Below, piece after piece: positions 33,888 to 41,234 of a stretch of 64,000 nucleotides of DNA. The DNA lies in the NCBI RefSeq assembly GCF_046233715.1, contig NZ_JBJNRJ010000014.1, positions 35,872 to 99,871 of the forward strand. Direction: 5' to 3'. The DNA is from Trujillonella humicola (lineage in GTDB: Bacteria > Actinomycetota > Actinomycetes > Mycobacteriales > Geodermatophilaceae). Made by a program: the position numbers and the translations under genes. Under the pieces are notes generated by a model that did not search any database, was not told where the DNA came from, and was given only the letters and a program-made list of their open reading frames with translations. Numbering within the stretch: the first letter of the stretch is position 1; every line of letters begins with the position of its first letter.

Positions 33888-34280
33888 ATGGCCACCTATC
33901 GCATCGCCGAGGCGGCCGAGCTCCTCGGCGTCAGCGACGACACCGTCCGCCGGTGGGTCGACAGCGGCCGCCTCGCCGCATCCCGCGAGGCCGGCGGGCC
34001 GGCGGTGGTCGACGGGGAGGCCCTCGCGGAGGTCGCCGCCCGGCTGCACGACGCGCCGGAGCCGGGCACGACCCGGTCCTCGTCGGCGCGCAACCGGTTG
34101 AGCGGCATCGTCACCCGCGTCGTCCGCGACACCGTGATGGCGCAGGTCGAGATCCAGGCCGGACCCTTCCGGCTGGTGTCCCTGATGTCCCGCGAGGCGG
34201 CCGACGAGCTCGGGTTGGAAGTCGGCGTGCGCGCGGTGGCCACCGTCAAGGCGACCCAGGTGAGCGTCGACGTGCCCTGA
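33888..34280 (+). CDS. MerR/excisionase-like HTH protein with a TOBE (Mop) domain, likely molybdate-responsive
   Basis: A 130-residue two-domain protein: an N-terminal helix-turn-helix (YRIAEAAELLGVSDDTVRRW with the wing SGRLAASREAGG) and a C-terminal TOBE/Mop-like domain (ARNRLSGIVTRVVRDTVMAQ to GVRAVATVKATQVSVDVP), the fold that binds molybdate or tungstate. ModE of proteobacteria combines a different HTH with two TOBE units; this single-TOBE form is a shorter, actinobacterial arrangement. The ATG at 33888 is immediately followed by the HTH. The modABC operon starts 371 bp downstream on the same strand, so control of molybdate uptake or Moco genes is likely. DNA target unknown. Confidence 0.85.
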   Translation: MATYRIAEAAELLGVSDDTVRRWVDSGRLAASREAGGPAVVDGEALAEVAARLHDAPEPGTTRSSSARNRLSGIVTRVVRDTVMAQVEIQAGPFRLVSLMSREAADELGLEVGVRAVATVKATQVSVDVP

Positions 34281-34307
34281 GCGCCCGTCCGGCCAGGGCA
34301 GGAACGA

Positions 34308-34330
34308 CCGGGAGGCCCGCGTCCTCCCGG
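34308..34330 (+). terminator. Hairpin terminator after the HTH-TOBE gene
   Basis: CCGGGAGG (34308-34315) and CCTCCCGG (34323-34330) form a perfect 8-bp stem with a 7-nt loop, 28 bp after the stop codon at 34280. Confidence 0.5.
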
Positions 34331-34464
34331 CGAGCACGGCCTCCGTCGACCTCCCGCGGACCACCACGGGAACCGCGCGGGCAGGCGCGGCCCTCGACGG
34401 CCTCGTGTGTCACCGCCGCCCTCGCCACCCCTCCGGTCCCCGGGGCACCGACCTCGGCCGTGCT

Positions 34465-34499
34465 CGGCGCGGTGCCGTGGGATCGGCGGCACCGCGCCG
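34465..34499. repeat. Perfect 13-bp-arm hairpin in the modA upstream region
   Basis: CGGCGCGGTGCCG (34465-34477) and CGGCACCGCGCCG (34487-34499) pair perfectly around a 9-nt loop. It lies in the 371-bp space between the HTH-TOBE and modA genes, about 150 bp before modA. It may be a second terminator or part of a regulated leader. The rest of this space holds no gene; no known Moco riboswitch pattern was recognised. Confidence 0.55.
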
Positions 34500-34651
34500 T
34501 GGAGCCGGCTCCGGGAGGGCCGGGCACGAGGTCCTCCTGCGACCATCCGCACGGGCGGACCACCATGCCTCCCATGGACCGCATCCGCGGAACCGGGTGC
34601 GCTACCTTGCCGCAGGTGCGGGCACGCGGCCCGCCGGGAGGGGTGGGGATC

Positions 34652-35452
34652 ATGCACCGTCGCCTGCTGGGTGCCGTCTCCTGCGCCCTGCTGCTGGGGC
34701 TCGCCGCCTGCGGTGGGTCGGACGACGGCGGAACCGACGCCGACACCTCGCCGGCGACCGGAGCCGAAGGCCGGCTCGAGGGGACCCTCACCGTCTTCGC
34801 GGCCGCCTCGCTGACCGACGTCTTCACCGACCTCGGTGAGCAGCTCGAGGCGGACAACCCCGACCTCGACGTGCGGTTCAACTTCGCCGGCAGCTCCGCC
34901 CTCGCCACCCAGATCACCCAGGGCGCGCCGGCCGACGTCTTCGCCTCGGCCAATCCGGGGCAGATGGCCGTCGTCACCGACGCCGGGCTGGCGGACGGCG
35001 AGCCGGAGGTCTTCACCTCCAACGTCCTGCAGATCGCCGTCCCGGCGGGCAACCCGGCCGGCATCACCGGCCTGGCGGACTTCGAGCGCGAGGAGCTGGC
35101 GCTCGCCGTCTGCGCACCCGAGGTCCCCTGCGGAGCGGCGGCCGAGGACGTCTTCGCGGCCGCGGGCGTGACCGCCGTCCCCGACACGCTGGAGGAGGAC
35201 GTCCGCGCCGCCCTGACGAAGGTCGAGCTCGGTGAGGTCGACGCCGCGCTGGTCTACGCCACCGATGTCGCGGCCGCCGGCGACTCCGTCGAGGGGATCG
35301 CGTTCCCCGAGGCCGAGGACGCCGTCAACGACTACCCCGTGTGCGTCCTCACCGAGGCCCCGAACCCGGACGCCGCCCGGGCCTTCGTCGACCTCGTGCG
35401 CTCCGGCGAGGGGCAGGCCGCGCTCGCCGACGCCGGCTTCCGCGCCCCGTGA
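34652..35452 (+). CDS. modA: Molybdate ABC transporter, substrate-binding lipoprotein ModA
   Basis: A 266-residue ModA-type binding protein. The signal peptide MHRRLLGAVSCALLLG ends in lipobox GLAAC with C20 lipidated. The mature domain shows LTVFAAASLTDVFTDL, FNFAGSSALATQI and GAPADVFASAN, the classic ModA oxyanion-binding blocks, and later ALVYATDVAAAG. The ATG at 34652 follows GGGAGGGG. It heads a tight modABC operon: the modB start overlaps its stop by four bases. It captures molybdate (or tungstate) outside the membrane. Confidence 0.95.
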   Translation: MHRRLLGAVSCALLLGLAACGGSDDGGTDADTSPATGAEGRLEGTLTVFAAASLTDVFTDLGEQLEADNPDLDVRFNFAGSSALATQITQGAPADVFASANPGQMAVVTDAGLADGEPEVFTSNVLQIAVPAGNPAGITGLADFEREELALAVCAPEVPCGAAAEDVFAAAGVTAVPDTLEEDVRAALTKVELGEVDAALVYATDVAAAGDSVEGIAFPEAEDAVNDYPVCVLTEAPNPDAARAFVDLVRSGEGQAALADAGFRAP

Positions 35453-36297
35453 CCCCTCCGGAGAGGCTGCGACGCCCGGTCCGGCGCCGCAGGAGGCGCA
35501 CCCGCGAGGGGGGCGTCCCGCTCCCCCTGCTGGTCCCCGCGGTCCTGGCGATCGCCTTCCTCGTCCTCCCCCTGGCCGGGCTGCTGATCCGGACGCCCTG
35601 GAGCGACCTGTGGCCGCAGCTCACCAGCCCCGGCGTGGGCGAGGCGCTGCGGCTGTCCCTGGTCTCGGCCACCCTCGCCACCGGGATCTCCCTGGTCCTG
35701 GGTGTGCCGCTGGCCTGGGTGCTCGCCCGGTCCCGGATCCGCGGCCGCGGAGTGCTGCGCGCCCTCGTCACGGTGCCGCTGGTGCTGCCCCCGGTCGTCG
35801 GCGGGGTGGCGCTGTTCCTCGTGCTGGGCCGCCAGGGCATCATCGGCCGCTGGCTCGACGAGGCCTTCGGGATCACCATCCCGTTCACGACGACCGCGGT
35901 GGTGATCGCGGGGACGTTCGTGGCGATGCCGTTCCTCGTCATCAGCGTCGAGGGCGCGCTGCGGGCGGCCGATGCCCGCTACGAGGAGGCCGCGGCCACC
36001 CTGGGCGCCGACCGGTGGACGACGTTCCGCCGGGTCACCCTCCCCCTCGTGACGCCGGGCATCGCCGCGGGAGCCGTCCTGTGCTGGGCCCGCGCGCTCG
36101 GCGAGTTCGGCGCCACGATCACCTTCGCCGGCAACTTCCCCGGGACGACGCAGACGATGCCGCTGGCCGTCTACCTGGCGCTCCAGCGCGACCCCGAGTC
36201 CGCCATCGTCCTGTCGCTGGTGCTGCTGACCGTCTCCATCGCCACGCTCTTGCTCCTGCGGGGCCGGTGGCTCGGTCGCGCCGGTGCCGCGCCGTGA
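35449..36297 (+). CDS. modB: Molybdate ABC transporter permease ModB
   Basis: A 282-residue permease with an Arg-rich cytoplasmic N-terminus and five to six membrane helices (first at LLVPAVLAIAFLVLPLAGLL). The EAA loop that contacts the ATPase is visible as AATLGADRWTTFRRVTLP, followed by GALRAADARYEEA upstream and WARALGEFGATITFAGN downstream, all typical of ModB. The GTG at 35449 overlaps the modA stop; modC overlaps its stop in turn. Assignment is firm from sequence and context. Confidence 0.95.
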   Translation: MTPPERLRRPVRRRRRRTREGGVPLPLLVPAVLAIAFLVLPLAGLLIRTPWSDLWPQLTSPGVGEALRLSLVSATLATGISLVLGVPLAWVLARSRIRGRGVLRALVTVPLVLPPVVGGVALFLVLGRQGIIGRWLDEAFGITIPFTTTAVVIAGTFVAMPFLVISVEGALRAADARYEEAAATLGADRWTTFRRVTLPLVTPGIAAGAVLCWARALGEFGATITFAGNFPGTTQTMPLAVYLALQRDPESAIVLSLVLLTVSIATLLLLRGRWLGRAGAAP

Positions 36298-37346
36298 GCC
36301 TCGCCGCCACGATCGACGTCCGGCGCGGCGGGTTCCACGTGGAACTCGACGTGCAGGTGGCCGACGGCGAGGTGCTCGCCGTCCTCGGCCCCAACGGTGC
36401 CGGGAAGTCCACGCTGCTGCGGGTGCTGGCCGGGTTGCTCCCGCCGGACGACGGCCGGGTCGAGGTGGACGGCGAGCTCTGGGACGACGTCGCCGCCGGC
36501 ATCCACCTCCCGCCGCACCGCCGCCGGCTCGGCATGGTCTTCCAGGACCACCTGCTGTTCCCGCACCTCACCGTGATCGACAACGTCGCCTTCGGGCTGC
36601 GCACCCGCGGCGCCGGACGTCGGCAGGCCCGCGAGGTGGCCGCCTCCTGGCTCGCACGGGTGGAGCTGGCCGAGTTCGGCCGGCGCCGGCCCGGGCAGCT
36701 CTCCGGAGGCCAGGCCCAGCGGGTGGCCCTCGCGCGCGCCCTGGCCGGGGAACCGGCCCTGCTCCTGCTCGACGAGCCCCTGTCGGCGCTGGACGCCCGC
36801 ACCCGTCTCACCGTCCGCGCCGAGCTGCGGCGCCACCTCGGCGCGTTCCTCGGCAGCGCCGTGCTGGTCACCCACGACCCGGTCGACGCGATGGCCCTGG
36901 CCGACCGGGTGGTCGTCGTCGAGGAGGGCCGGGTCGTGCAGGCCGGCCCGCCCGGGGAGGTGGCCCGCCGGCCGCGCACCGACTACGTCGCCCGCCTGGT
37001 CGGGCTGGCGCTGCTGCCGGGCACCGGCGGGGGGACGACGGTGCACCTGGACGGCGGCGGCAGCGTCGCGGTGGCCGGCGAGGTGTCCGGCCCGGTCTTC
37101 GCCGCCGTCCGTCCCGAGTCGGTCGCGCTCTACCGGGACCCGCCGCACGGCAGCCCGCGCAACGTGTGGCCGGTGCGGCTGGCCAGCGCCACCCCGCACG
37201 GCGCGACCGTGCGCTGCGAGCTCGACGGGGAGGTGCCCCTGCTCGCCGACGTCACCGCCGCCGCGTTCGCCGAGCTCGGCCTGGCGCCCGGCGCGGCCCT
37301 GTGGGCCAGCGTCAAGGCCTCCGAGGTCGCGGTCTACGCGCGCTGA
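36294..37346 (+). CDS. modC: Molybdate ABC transporter ATP-binding protein ModC
   Basis: A 350-residue ATPase. Walker A GPNGAGKST (32-40), signature LSGGQAQRVALARAL, Walker B LLLLDEPLSALD and switch histidine in VLVTHDPVDAM are intact. A C-terminal TOBE domain from about 265 (FAAVRPESVALY to LWASVKASEVAVYAR) fits ModC, where bound molybdate can feed back on transport. The GTG at 36294 overlaps modB by four bases. The nucleotidyltransferase gene begins 11 bp after its stop, so the operon continues. Confidence 0.95.
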   Translation: MSLAATIDVRRGGFHVELDVQVADGEVLAVLGPNGAGKSTLLRVLAGLLPPDDGRVEVDGELWDDVAAGIHLPPHRRRLGMVFQDHLLFPHLTVIDNVAFGLRTRGAGRRQAREVAASWLARVELAEFGRRRPGQLSGGQAQRVALARALAGEPALLLLDEPLSALDARTRLTVRAELRRHLGAFLGSAVLVTHDPVDAMALADRVVVVEEGRVVQAGPPGEVARRPRTDYVARLVGLALLPGTGGGTTVHLDGGGSVAVAGEVSGPVFAAVRPESVALYRDPPHGSPRNVWPVRLASATPHGATVRCELDGEVPLLADVTAAAFAELGLAPGAALWASVKASEVAVYAR

Positions 37347-37357
37347 GAGGGTGGGGC

Positions 37358-37972
37358 ATGACCTGCGCCGCACTCGTCCTCGCCGCCGGTGGCGGCCGCC
37401 GGTACGGCATGCCCAAGGCGCTGGTCGAGTACGAGGGGAGCCTGCTGGTCGAGCGGGCGGTCCGGACGGCGCGTGCGGTCTGCGATCCGGTGCTCGTCGT
37501 CCTGGGCGCCCGCGCGGTCGACGTCTGGCGGACGGCGGACCTCGACGGCGCGACCGTGCTGGCCAACCCCGACTGGGAGACCGGGATGGCCTCCTCGCTG
37601 CGCACCGGGCTCGACGGGCTGCGCTCCTGGCCCGTGGTGCCGGGGCGGGCGGGTGGGGGAGCCATCGACGCCGTCCTGGTGACCCTCGTCGACATGCCTG
37701 GCATGACCCCCGCGGCGTTGCAGCGGGTCGCCGCCCTCGCCGCGCCGGACGCGCTGGCGGTCGCCAGCTACGACGGCGTCCGCGGCCATCCCGTGCTGCT
37801 CGGCCGCGAGCACTGGGCCGGGGTCGCCGCGACGGTGACCGGCGACGAGGGTGCCCGCCGCTACCTCGCCGCGCAGTCGGCCACCGGAGGAGTCACCGAG
37901 GTCGACTGCACCGGCCTGGCGGATCCGGTCGACCTGGACGTACCGCCCGGCGGGGTACCGTCGGCCCCGTGA
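37358..37972 (+). CDS. MobA/MocA-like molybdenum cofactor nucleotidyltransferase
   Basis: A 204-residue NTP-transferase-3 family protein. The nucleotide-binding loop is LAAGGGRRYGMPKAL near the N-terminus, followed by ANPDWETGMASSLRTGL and VTLVDMPGMTP with the Mg-binding aspartate; GHPVLLGREHW follows. The ETGMASSLRTG motif is closer to MocA, which makes the cytosine dinucleotide form of Moco, than to MobA. Its position between modC and moaE supports a Moco role. MocA-type cofactor is used by xanthine/CO-dehydrogenase-family enzymes, which agrees with the XdhC and CoxD/E-like genes further on. The ATG at 37358 follows GAGAGGGTGGGG. Confidence 0.85.
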   Translation: MTCAALVLAAGGGRRYGMPKALVEYEGSLLVERAVRTARAVCDPVLVVLGARAVDVWRTADLDGATVLANPDWETGMASSLRTGLDGLRSWPVVPGRAGGGAIDAVLVTLVDMPGMTPAALQRVAALAAPDALAVASYDGVRGHPVLLGREHWAGVAATVTGDEGARRYLAAQSATGGVTEVDCTGLADPVDLDVPPGGVPSAP

Positions 37973-38391
37973 CCAGCCCGATGATCGCCCGGGTCGTCGA
38001 CGCGCCGCTCTCGGTCGCCGAGCACGAGGAGGCGGTCTCGGACAAGTCGGCCGGCGCCGTCGTCTCGTTCGCCGGCGTCGTCCGCGATCACGACGGCGGC
38101 CGCTCGGTGACCGAACTGGAGTACGTCGGGCATCCCAGCGCCGCCGACGTCATCGTGGAACTCGCCGAGGAGTTCGCCGCCCGGCCGGGGGTGCAGGCGG
38201 TCGCCGTCTCGCACCGCGTCGGGGTGCTGGGCATCGGCGACGTCGCCCTGGCCTGCGCGGTGAGCGCGGCCCACCGCGGCGCGGCCTTCACGGCCTGCGC
38301 CGAACTGGTCGACGAGGTGAAGAAGCGGCTGCCGATCTGGAAGCGCCAGGTCTTCACCGACGGCGAGGAGGAGTGGGTCGCCTGCCCCTAG
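37969..38391 (+). CDS. moaE: Molybdopterin synthase catalytic subunit MoaE
   Basis: A 140-residue MoaE. Motifs: VVSFAGVVRDHDGGRSVTEL, EYVGHPSAADVI, SHRVGVLGIGDVAL and KKRLPIWKRQVFTDG, the last holding the catalytic lysines. With MoaD it inserts two sulfurs into cyclic pyranopterin monophosphate. The GTG at 37969 overlaps the preceding stop by four bases; ATG 37981 is an alternative. It ends the mod/Moco operon; a short CCCTA/TAGGG palindrome covers the stop. The partner moaD lies 2.6 kb away on the other strand. Confidence 0.94.
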   Translation: MTSPMIARVVDAPLSVAEHEEAVSDKSAGAVVSFAGVVRDHDGGRSVTELEYVGHPSAADVIVELAEEFAARPGVQAVAVSHRVGVLGIGDVALACAVSAAHRGAAFTACAELVDEVKKRLPIWKRQVFTDGEEEWVACP

Positions 38392-38444
38392 TCTAGGGCG
38401 TCCAGGAGGGTGGGGGCGGGAGCCGCACCCACCCGCGGGCCCGC

Positions 38445-38963
38445 CTACGCGGGGCTGCCGGCCTCCCGCGGCCGCGGCGGCTCCGGCACCGGGCCGGGAT
38501 CCATCCCCGCCGCGAGCAGCGAGCTCAGCAGTCGCGCGACGAGCTCGACCAGAGGCAGGTCCCGCGTCGCGCTGAGCGGGCGGGCCCGCGAGCCGACCCC
38601 GCAGACGGTCCCGAACAGCCCGAGGTCCGGGCCGACGACGGGTACGCCGATGTAGGCCGCCACCGCGAGCCCGTTGGGCAGCGTGCGGGTGGCGTACTCG
38701 GGGACGGCGGCGGTGACGGTCGCGACCCGCGGCGCCGTCCCGCTCACCATCTGGCGGCAGAAGCTCTCCGCCCACGGGAGGCTGGCGCCGGGGCGGACGG
38801 CCCCCGCCGGTCGCGAGCACAGGACGACCTGCCGGTCCCCGACGACGCGGGTGACCATCCAGACGTCCCACGACGAGTGCGTGTGCAGGTACTCCAGGGC
38901 GCCGCCGGCTGCGGCCGACCAGTCGCGCCAGGGCGCCATGTCCGCGATCCCTGGAAGTGGCAT
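38445..38963 (-). CDS. Stand-alone GAF domain protein
   Basis: A 172-residue protein consisting of little more than one GAF domain: helix WRDWSAAAGGALEYLH, strand DVWMVTRVVGDRQVVL, LPWAESFCRQMVSGTAP, and VAAYIGVPVVGPDLGLFGTV. GAF domains bind small molecules or mediate dimer contacts; no output domain is attached, so it probably works with a partner. The ATG at 38963 is preferred; ATG 38939, preceded by AGGGA, is also possible. It converges on moaE with 53 bp between. Similar short GAF proteins recur in these actinobacteria; function unknown. Confidence 0.75.
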   Translation of the reverse strand: MPLPGIADMAPWRDWSAAAGGALEYLHTHSSWDVWMVTRVVGDRQVVLCSRPAGAVRPGASLPWAESFCRQMVSGTAPRVATVTAAVPEYATRTLPNGLAVAAYIGVPVVGPDLGLFGTVCGVGSRARPLSATRDLPLVELVARLLSSLLAAGMDPGPVPEPPRPREAGSPA

Positions 38964-39283
38964 ACCCGCATGCGTTACCCGGACGGGGCGGGGACATTCA
39001 CCCCGGCGGGGTCCCGGAACCGGCGTGACCGGATCGGCCCGTGCACAGGCGAGCACCACCGCGCAGGCCGGGAGGAGTGGAGGGCGGCCGGGAGAAGTGC
39101 AGGGCCGGGAGGGGTGCGGGCCAGGAGGAACAGCCGGTCAGCGCGCGGGGAGCAGGGCAGGTAAGGGTGATCGCCTCCTGCTCACTGCGTCGCGTCAGCG
39201 CTCCCCGCCCCTGACCGCGGCTGTGGAGGCGCCGCAGTCAGGCGGCAGCCCGGGACATGGCACACCCGGAGCCTGCGTCGCGG

Positions 39284-39868
39284 TCAGTCGGTGAGGCCGT
39301 GGAGGAAGGTGAGTGCCCGCTGCCAGAGCAGTTCCGCGGCACCGGGGTCGTACTCGGTGGGCAGGCTCGGGTCGGTGAAGAGGTGGCCGGTCCCCGGATA
39401 GTCGAACGTCTCGACCCGACCGCCGCCACGGCTGGCGTCCGCCGCCACGGCGTCGATCCACTCCTGACGGCGGAAGGGGTCGTCCAGGCTGTAGTGGATC
39501 TGCACGGAGAGGCCCGTCGGCCAGGCCGCCGCGCCCAGCACGTCCAGCGGCAGCGCGCCGGAGAAGAGCAGCAGCCCGGAACAGCGGCGACGAGTGGCGA
39601 CGTACTCGGCGATGCCGGCGCCGTTGGAGAACCCGGCCGCGACAAACCCGTCGGGCAGTTCCGAGACGCCGTCCAGCGCGGCCTGCATGAGGGCCGGGAA
39701 GCCGACCCGTTCCGTGTAGGCGATCCCCTCCGCGTAGTCGTCGAAGACCAGTCCGTCGTACTGGTCGACCACCGTGGCCTGGTGGCCGGCGGCTCGGAAG
39801 CGGTCTGCGGCCTCATCGATCCCGGGGCGGACCCCGAGGGCTGAGTGGAACAGGGCGATCGACGTCAT
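39284..39868 (-). CDS. Dienelactone hydrolase-like alpha/beta hydrolase
   Basis: A 194-residue dienelactone-hydrolase-family protein. The nucleophile elbow is AAGFSNGAGIAEYVA, giving serine where classical dienelactone hydrolases have cysteine. The acid is probably in IHYSLDDPFRR and the histidine in DYPGTGHLFTDPSLP. These residues make an active hydrolase likely, but on an unknown ester or lactone. The ATG at 39868 starts the first strand (SIALFHSALGVRPG). It is divergent from the WYL regulator gene with 62 bp between starts, so that regulator may control it. Confidence 0.85.
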   Translation of the reverse strand: MTSIALFHSALGVRPGIDEAADRFRAAGHQATVVDQYDGLVFDDYAEGIAYTERVGFPALMQAALDGVSELPDGFVAAGFSNGAGIAEYVATRRRCSGLLLFSGALPLDVLGAAAWPTGLSVQIHYSLDDPFRRQEWIDAVAADASRGGGRVETFDYPGTGHLFTDPSLPTEYDPGAAELLWQRALTFLHGLTD

Positions 39869-39930
39869 GACAGGACTGTGCGTCGCTCCTGGTGCCACCG
39901 TGCTGTCACCGATGCTGCGACGATCTCCGG

Positions 39931-40728
39931 GTGAACCGCACCGACCGGCTGTACGCGCTCGGTGAGGAGTTGCGCCGGGCCGGGCCCCGCGGTCGGACCT
40001 CGGGGTGGCTCGCCGGGTGGCTGGAGGTGTCGGTCCGGACGGTCAAGCGCGACGTCTCCGCGCTGCAGCAGGCCGGTGTGCCCATCTGGGCCACGGGCGG
40101 TCCCGGTGGCGGGTACGTGCTGGATGCGGCGGCCACCCTGCCGCCGGTCAACCTCACGCCCGCGCAGGCGGTCGCGGTCGCTGTGGCACTTGCCGGGGCG
40201 CCGGACGCGCCTTTCGCTGTCGACGGCCGCGCGGCGCTGCAGAAGGTGCTCGACGTCATGGGCCCGACGGCCCGCACCGAGGCCGAACGGCTGGCCGATC
40301 GGGTGTGGATCCGCGGCACGTCCACGACACGCCCGGACGGCGCCGCCGTGGTCGAGGAGGCGCTGGCCCAGCGTCGGGTGGTGGCCCTGCGCTACCGGGA
40401 CCGGCACGGCACAGTGACCCGCCGACGGGTCGAGCCGCACCTGATCGCCCGAACCGGTGACCGCTGGTACCTCGTCGCCTGGTGCCGTGAGCGGGACGCG
40501 CCCCGCTGGTTCCGCTGGGATCGCATCGAGAGCGCCGCCCTCACGACCGAGCCCGCCCTCCCGAGGGATCCGGCCCTCTACGGCACCCCGCCCCCCGACG
40601 CCCACGCCGTCGGGCAACACGCCCGGGGACGCACATCGGGTCCACCGGAGGCACCGGACGCGGTCAGGACGTCAGGCGGTCCCGTCCGGAGTGGGCCCGC
40701 TCGGGGGAGCGCTGCCGCCCGCCGGTGA
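39931..40728 (+). CDS. WYL-domain transcriptional regulator with DeoR-like HTH
   Basis: A 265-residue regulator: N-terminal HTH (RTDRLYALGEELRRAG, then EVSVRTVKRDVSALQQAGVP and wing GGPGGGYVL) and a C-terminal WYL domain (ALRYRDRHGTVTRRRVEPH to RTGDRWYLVAWCRER and FRWDRIESA). WYL domains sense ligands, often nucleotides or nucleic acid. The GTG at 39931 begins the HTH directly. A Gly/Pro/Arg-rich tail of about 45 residues follows. It is divergent from the dienelactone-hydrolase-like gene, which is the natural target. Confidence 0.9.
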   Translation: MNRTDRLYALGEELRRAGPRGRTSGWLAGWLEVSVRTVKRDVSALQQAGVPIWATGGPGGGYVLDAAATLPPVNLTPAQAVAVAVALAGAPDAPFAVDGRAALQKVLDVMGPTARTEAERLADRVWIRGTSTTRPDGAAVVEEALAQRRVVALRYRDRHGTVTRRRVEPHLIARTGDRWYLVAWCRERDAPRWFRWDRIESAALTTEPALPRDPALYGTPPPDAHAVGQHARGRTSGPPEAPDAVRTSGGPVRSGPARGSAAARR

Positions 40729-40755
40729 GCCGGTCTGTCTCCTGCGGCGCCGGCC

Positions 40756-40986
40756 TCAGCGCGCGCCGGCCAGGCCGTCGTCCCCGTGCCGGTGGGTCCC
40801 GTCGCCCTCGTCGCGCTCGGCGGCCTCCTCCTCGGCCTCGCCCTCCAGCCGCCGCGCCTCGCCCTCCAGCCGCCGCGCCTCGCCGTCCAGCGTGGCGGCT
40901 GCGTCGCCGTGGGACTCCCCGTACAGCTCCTCGGCACGCCCGAACAACTGCTCGGCCTTGGCCTTGGCCTTGTCGAAGAAGCTCAT
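40756..40986 (-). CDS. Small Glu/Ala-rich, probably coiled-coil protein
   Basis: A 76-residue protein starting at ATG 40986 behind a strong GGAGGGTGATCCC site. The N-terminus SFFDKAKAKAEQLFGRAEEL resembles short CsbD-like or stress-associated amphipathic helices; it continues with EARRLEGEARRLEGEAEEE, two copies of a seven-residue unit, and ends in a His/Asp/Gly-rich tail. It looks like a soluble helical protein. It is four bases downstream of moaD, so it is co-transcribed with moaD and moaA, though no link to Moco is known. Confidence 0.65.
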   Translation of the reverse strand: MSFFDKAKAKAEQLFGRAEELYGESHGDAAATLDGEARRLEGEARRLEGEAEEEAAERDEGDGTHRHGDDGLAGAR

Positions 40987-40990
40987 GGGA

Positions 40991-41233
40991 TCACCCTCCT
41001 GCGAACGGCGGCAGCACGTCGACGACGGCGCCGGGAGCGAGCGCGGTCCGCGGGTCGCGGGCCTGCGCCCCGTCCACCAGGAACGAACAGGCGGTCAGGA
41101 TGCGTTCCAGCCGCTCGCCGTGGGCGCCGGCCATCTGCCGGACGAGCTCCTCGAGCGTCGCCGCCGTCCGCGTCTCGGTCTCCACCCCGGCGGCCGCGCG
41201 GGCGCCGGCGAAGTACCGCACCGTGACGGTCAC
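40991..41233 (-). CDS. moaD: Molybdopterin synthase sulfur-carrier subunit MoaD
   Basis: An 80-residue ubiquitin-fold protein ending in PPFAGG, the C-terminal di-glycine that is thiocarboxylated in MoaD/ThiS proteins. The N-terminal VTVRYFAGARAAAGVETE and the helix TLEELVRQMAGAHGERLERI match MoaD. The GTG at 41233 lies just after the moaA stop (41235), so the two genes are coupled. Together with MoaE (37969-38391) it forms molybdopterin synthase. ThiS is unlikely given the neighbours. Confidence 0.92.
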   Translation of the reverse strand: MTVTVRYFAGARAAAGVETETRTAATLEELVRQMAGAHGERLERILTACSFLVDGAQARDPRTALAPGAVVDVLPPFAGG

Positions 41234-41234
41234 C

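Noticed and set aside
38962..38967. GGGTAT on the minus strand before the GAF gene as a stress-sigma -10
   Set aside because: No GTTT-like -35 lies at 14-17 bp, and the site overlaps one of the two possible start codons.
39867..39908. TGACAG/CTGTCA dyad between the hydrolase and WYL genes
   Set aside because: Only six bases per arm with a 30-bp spacer, and the left arm overlaps the start codon; too weak to list as an operator.
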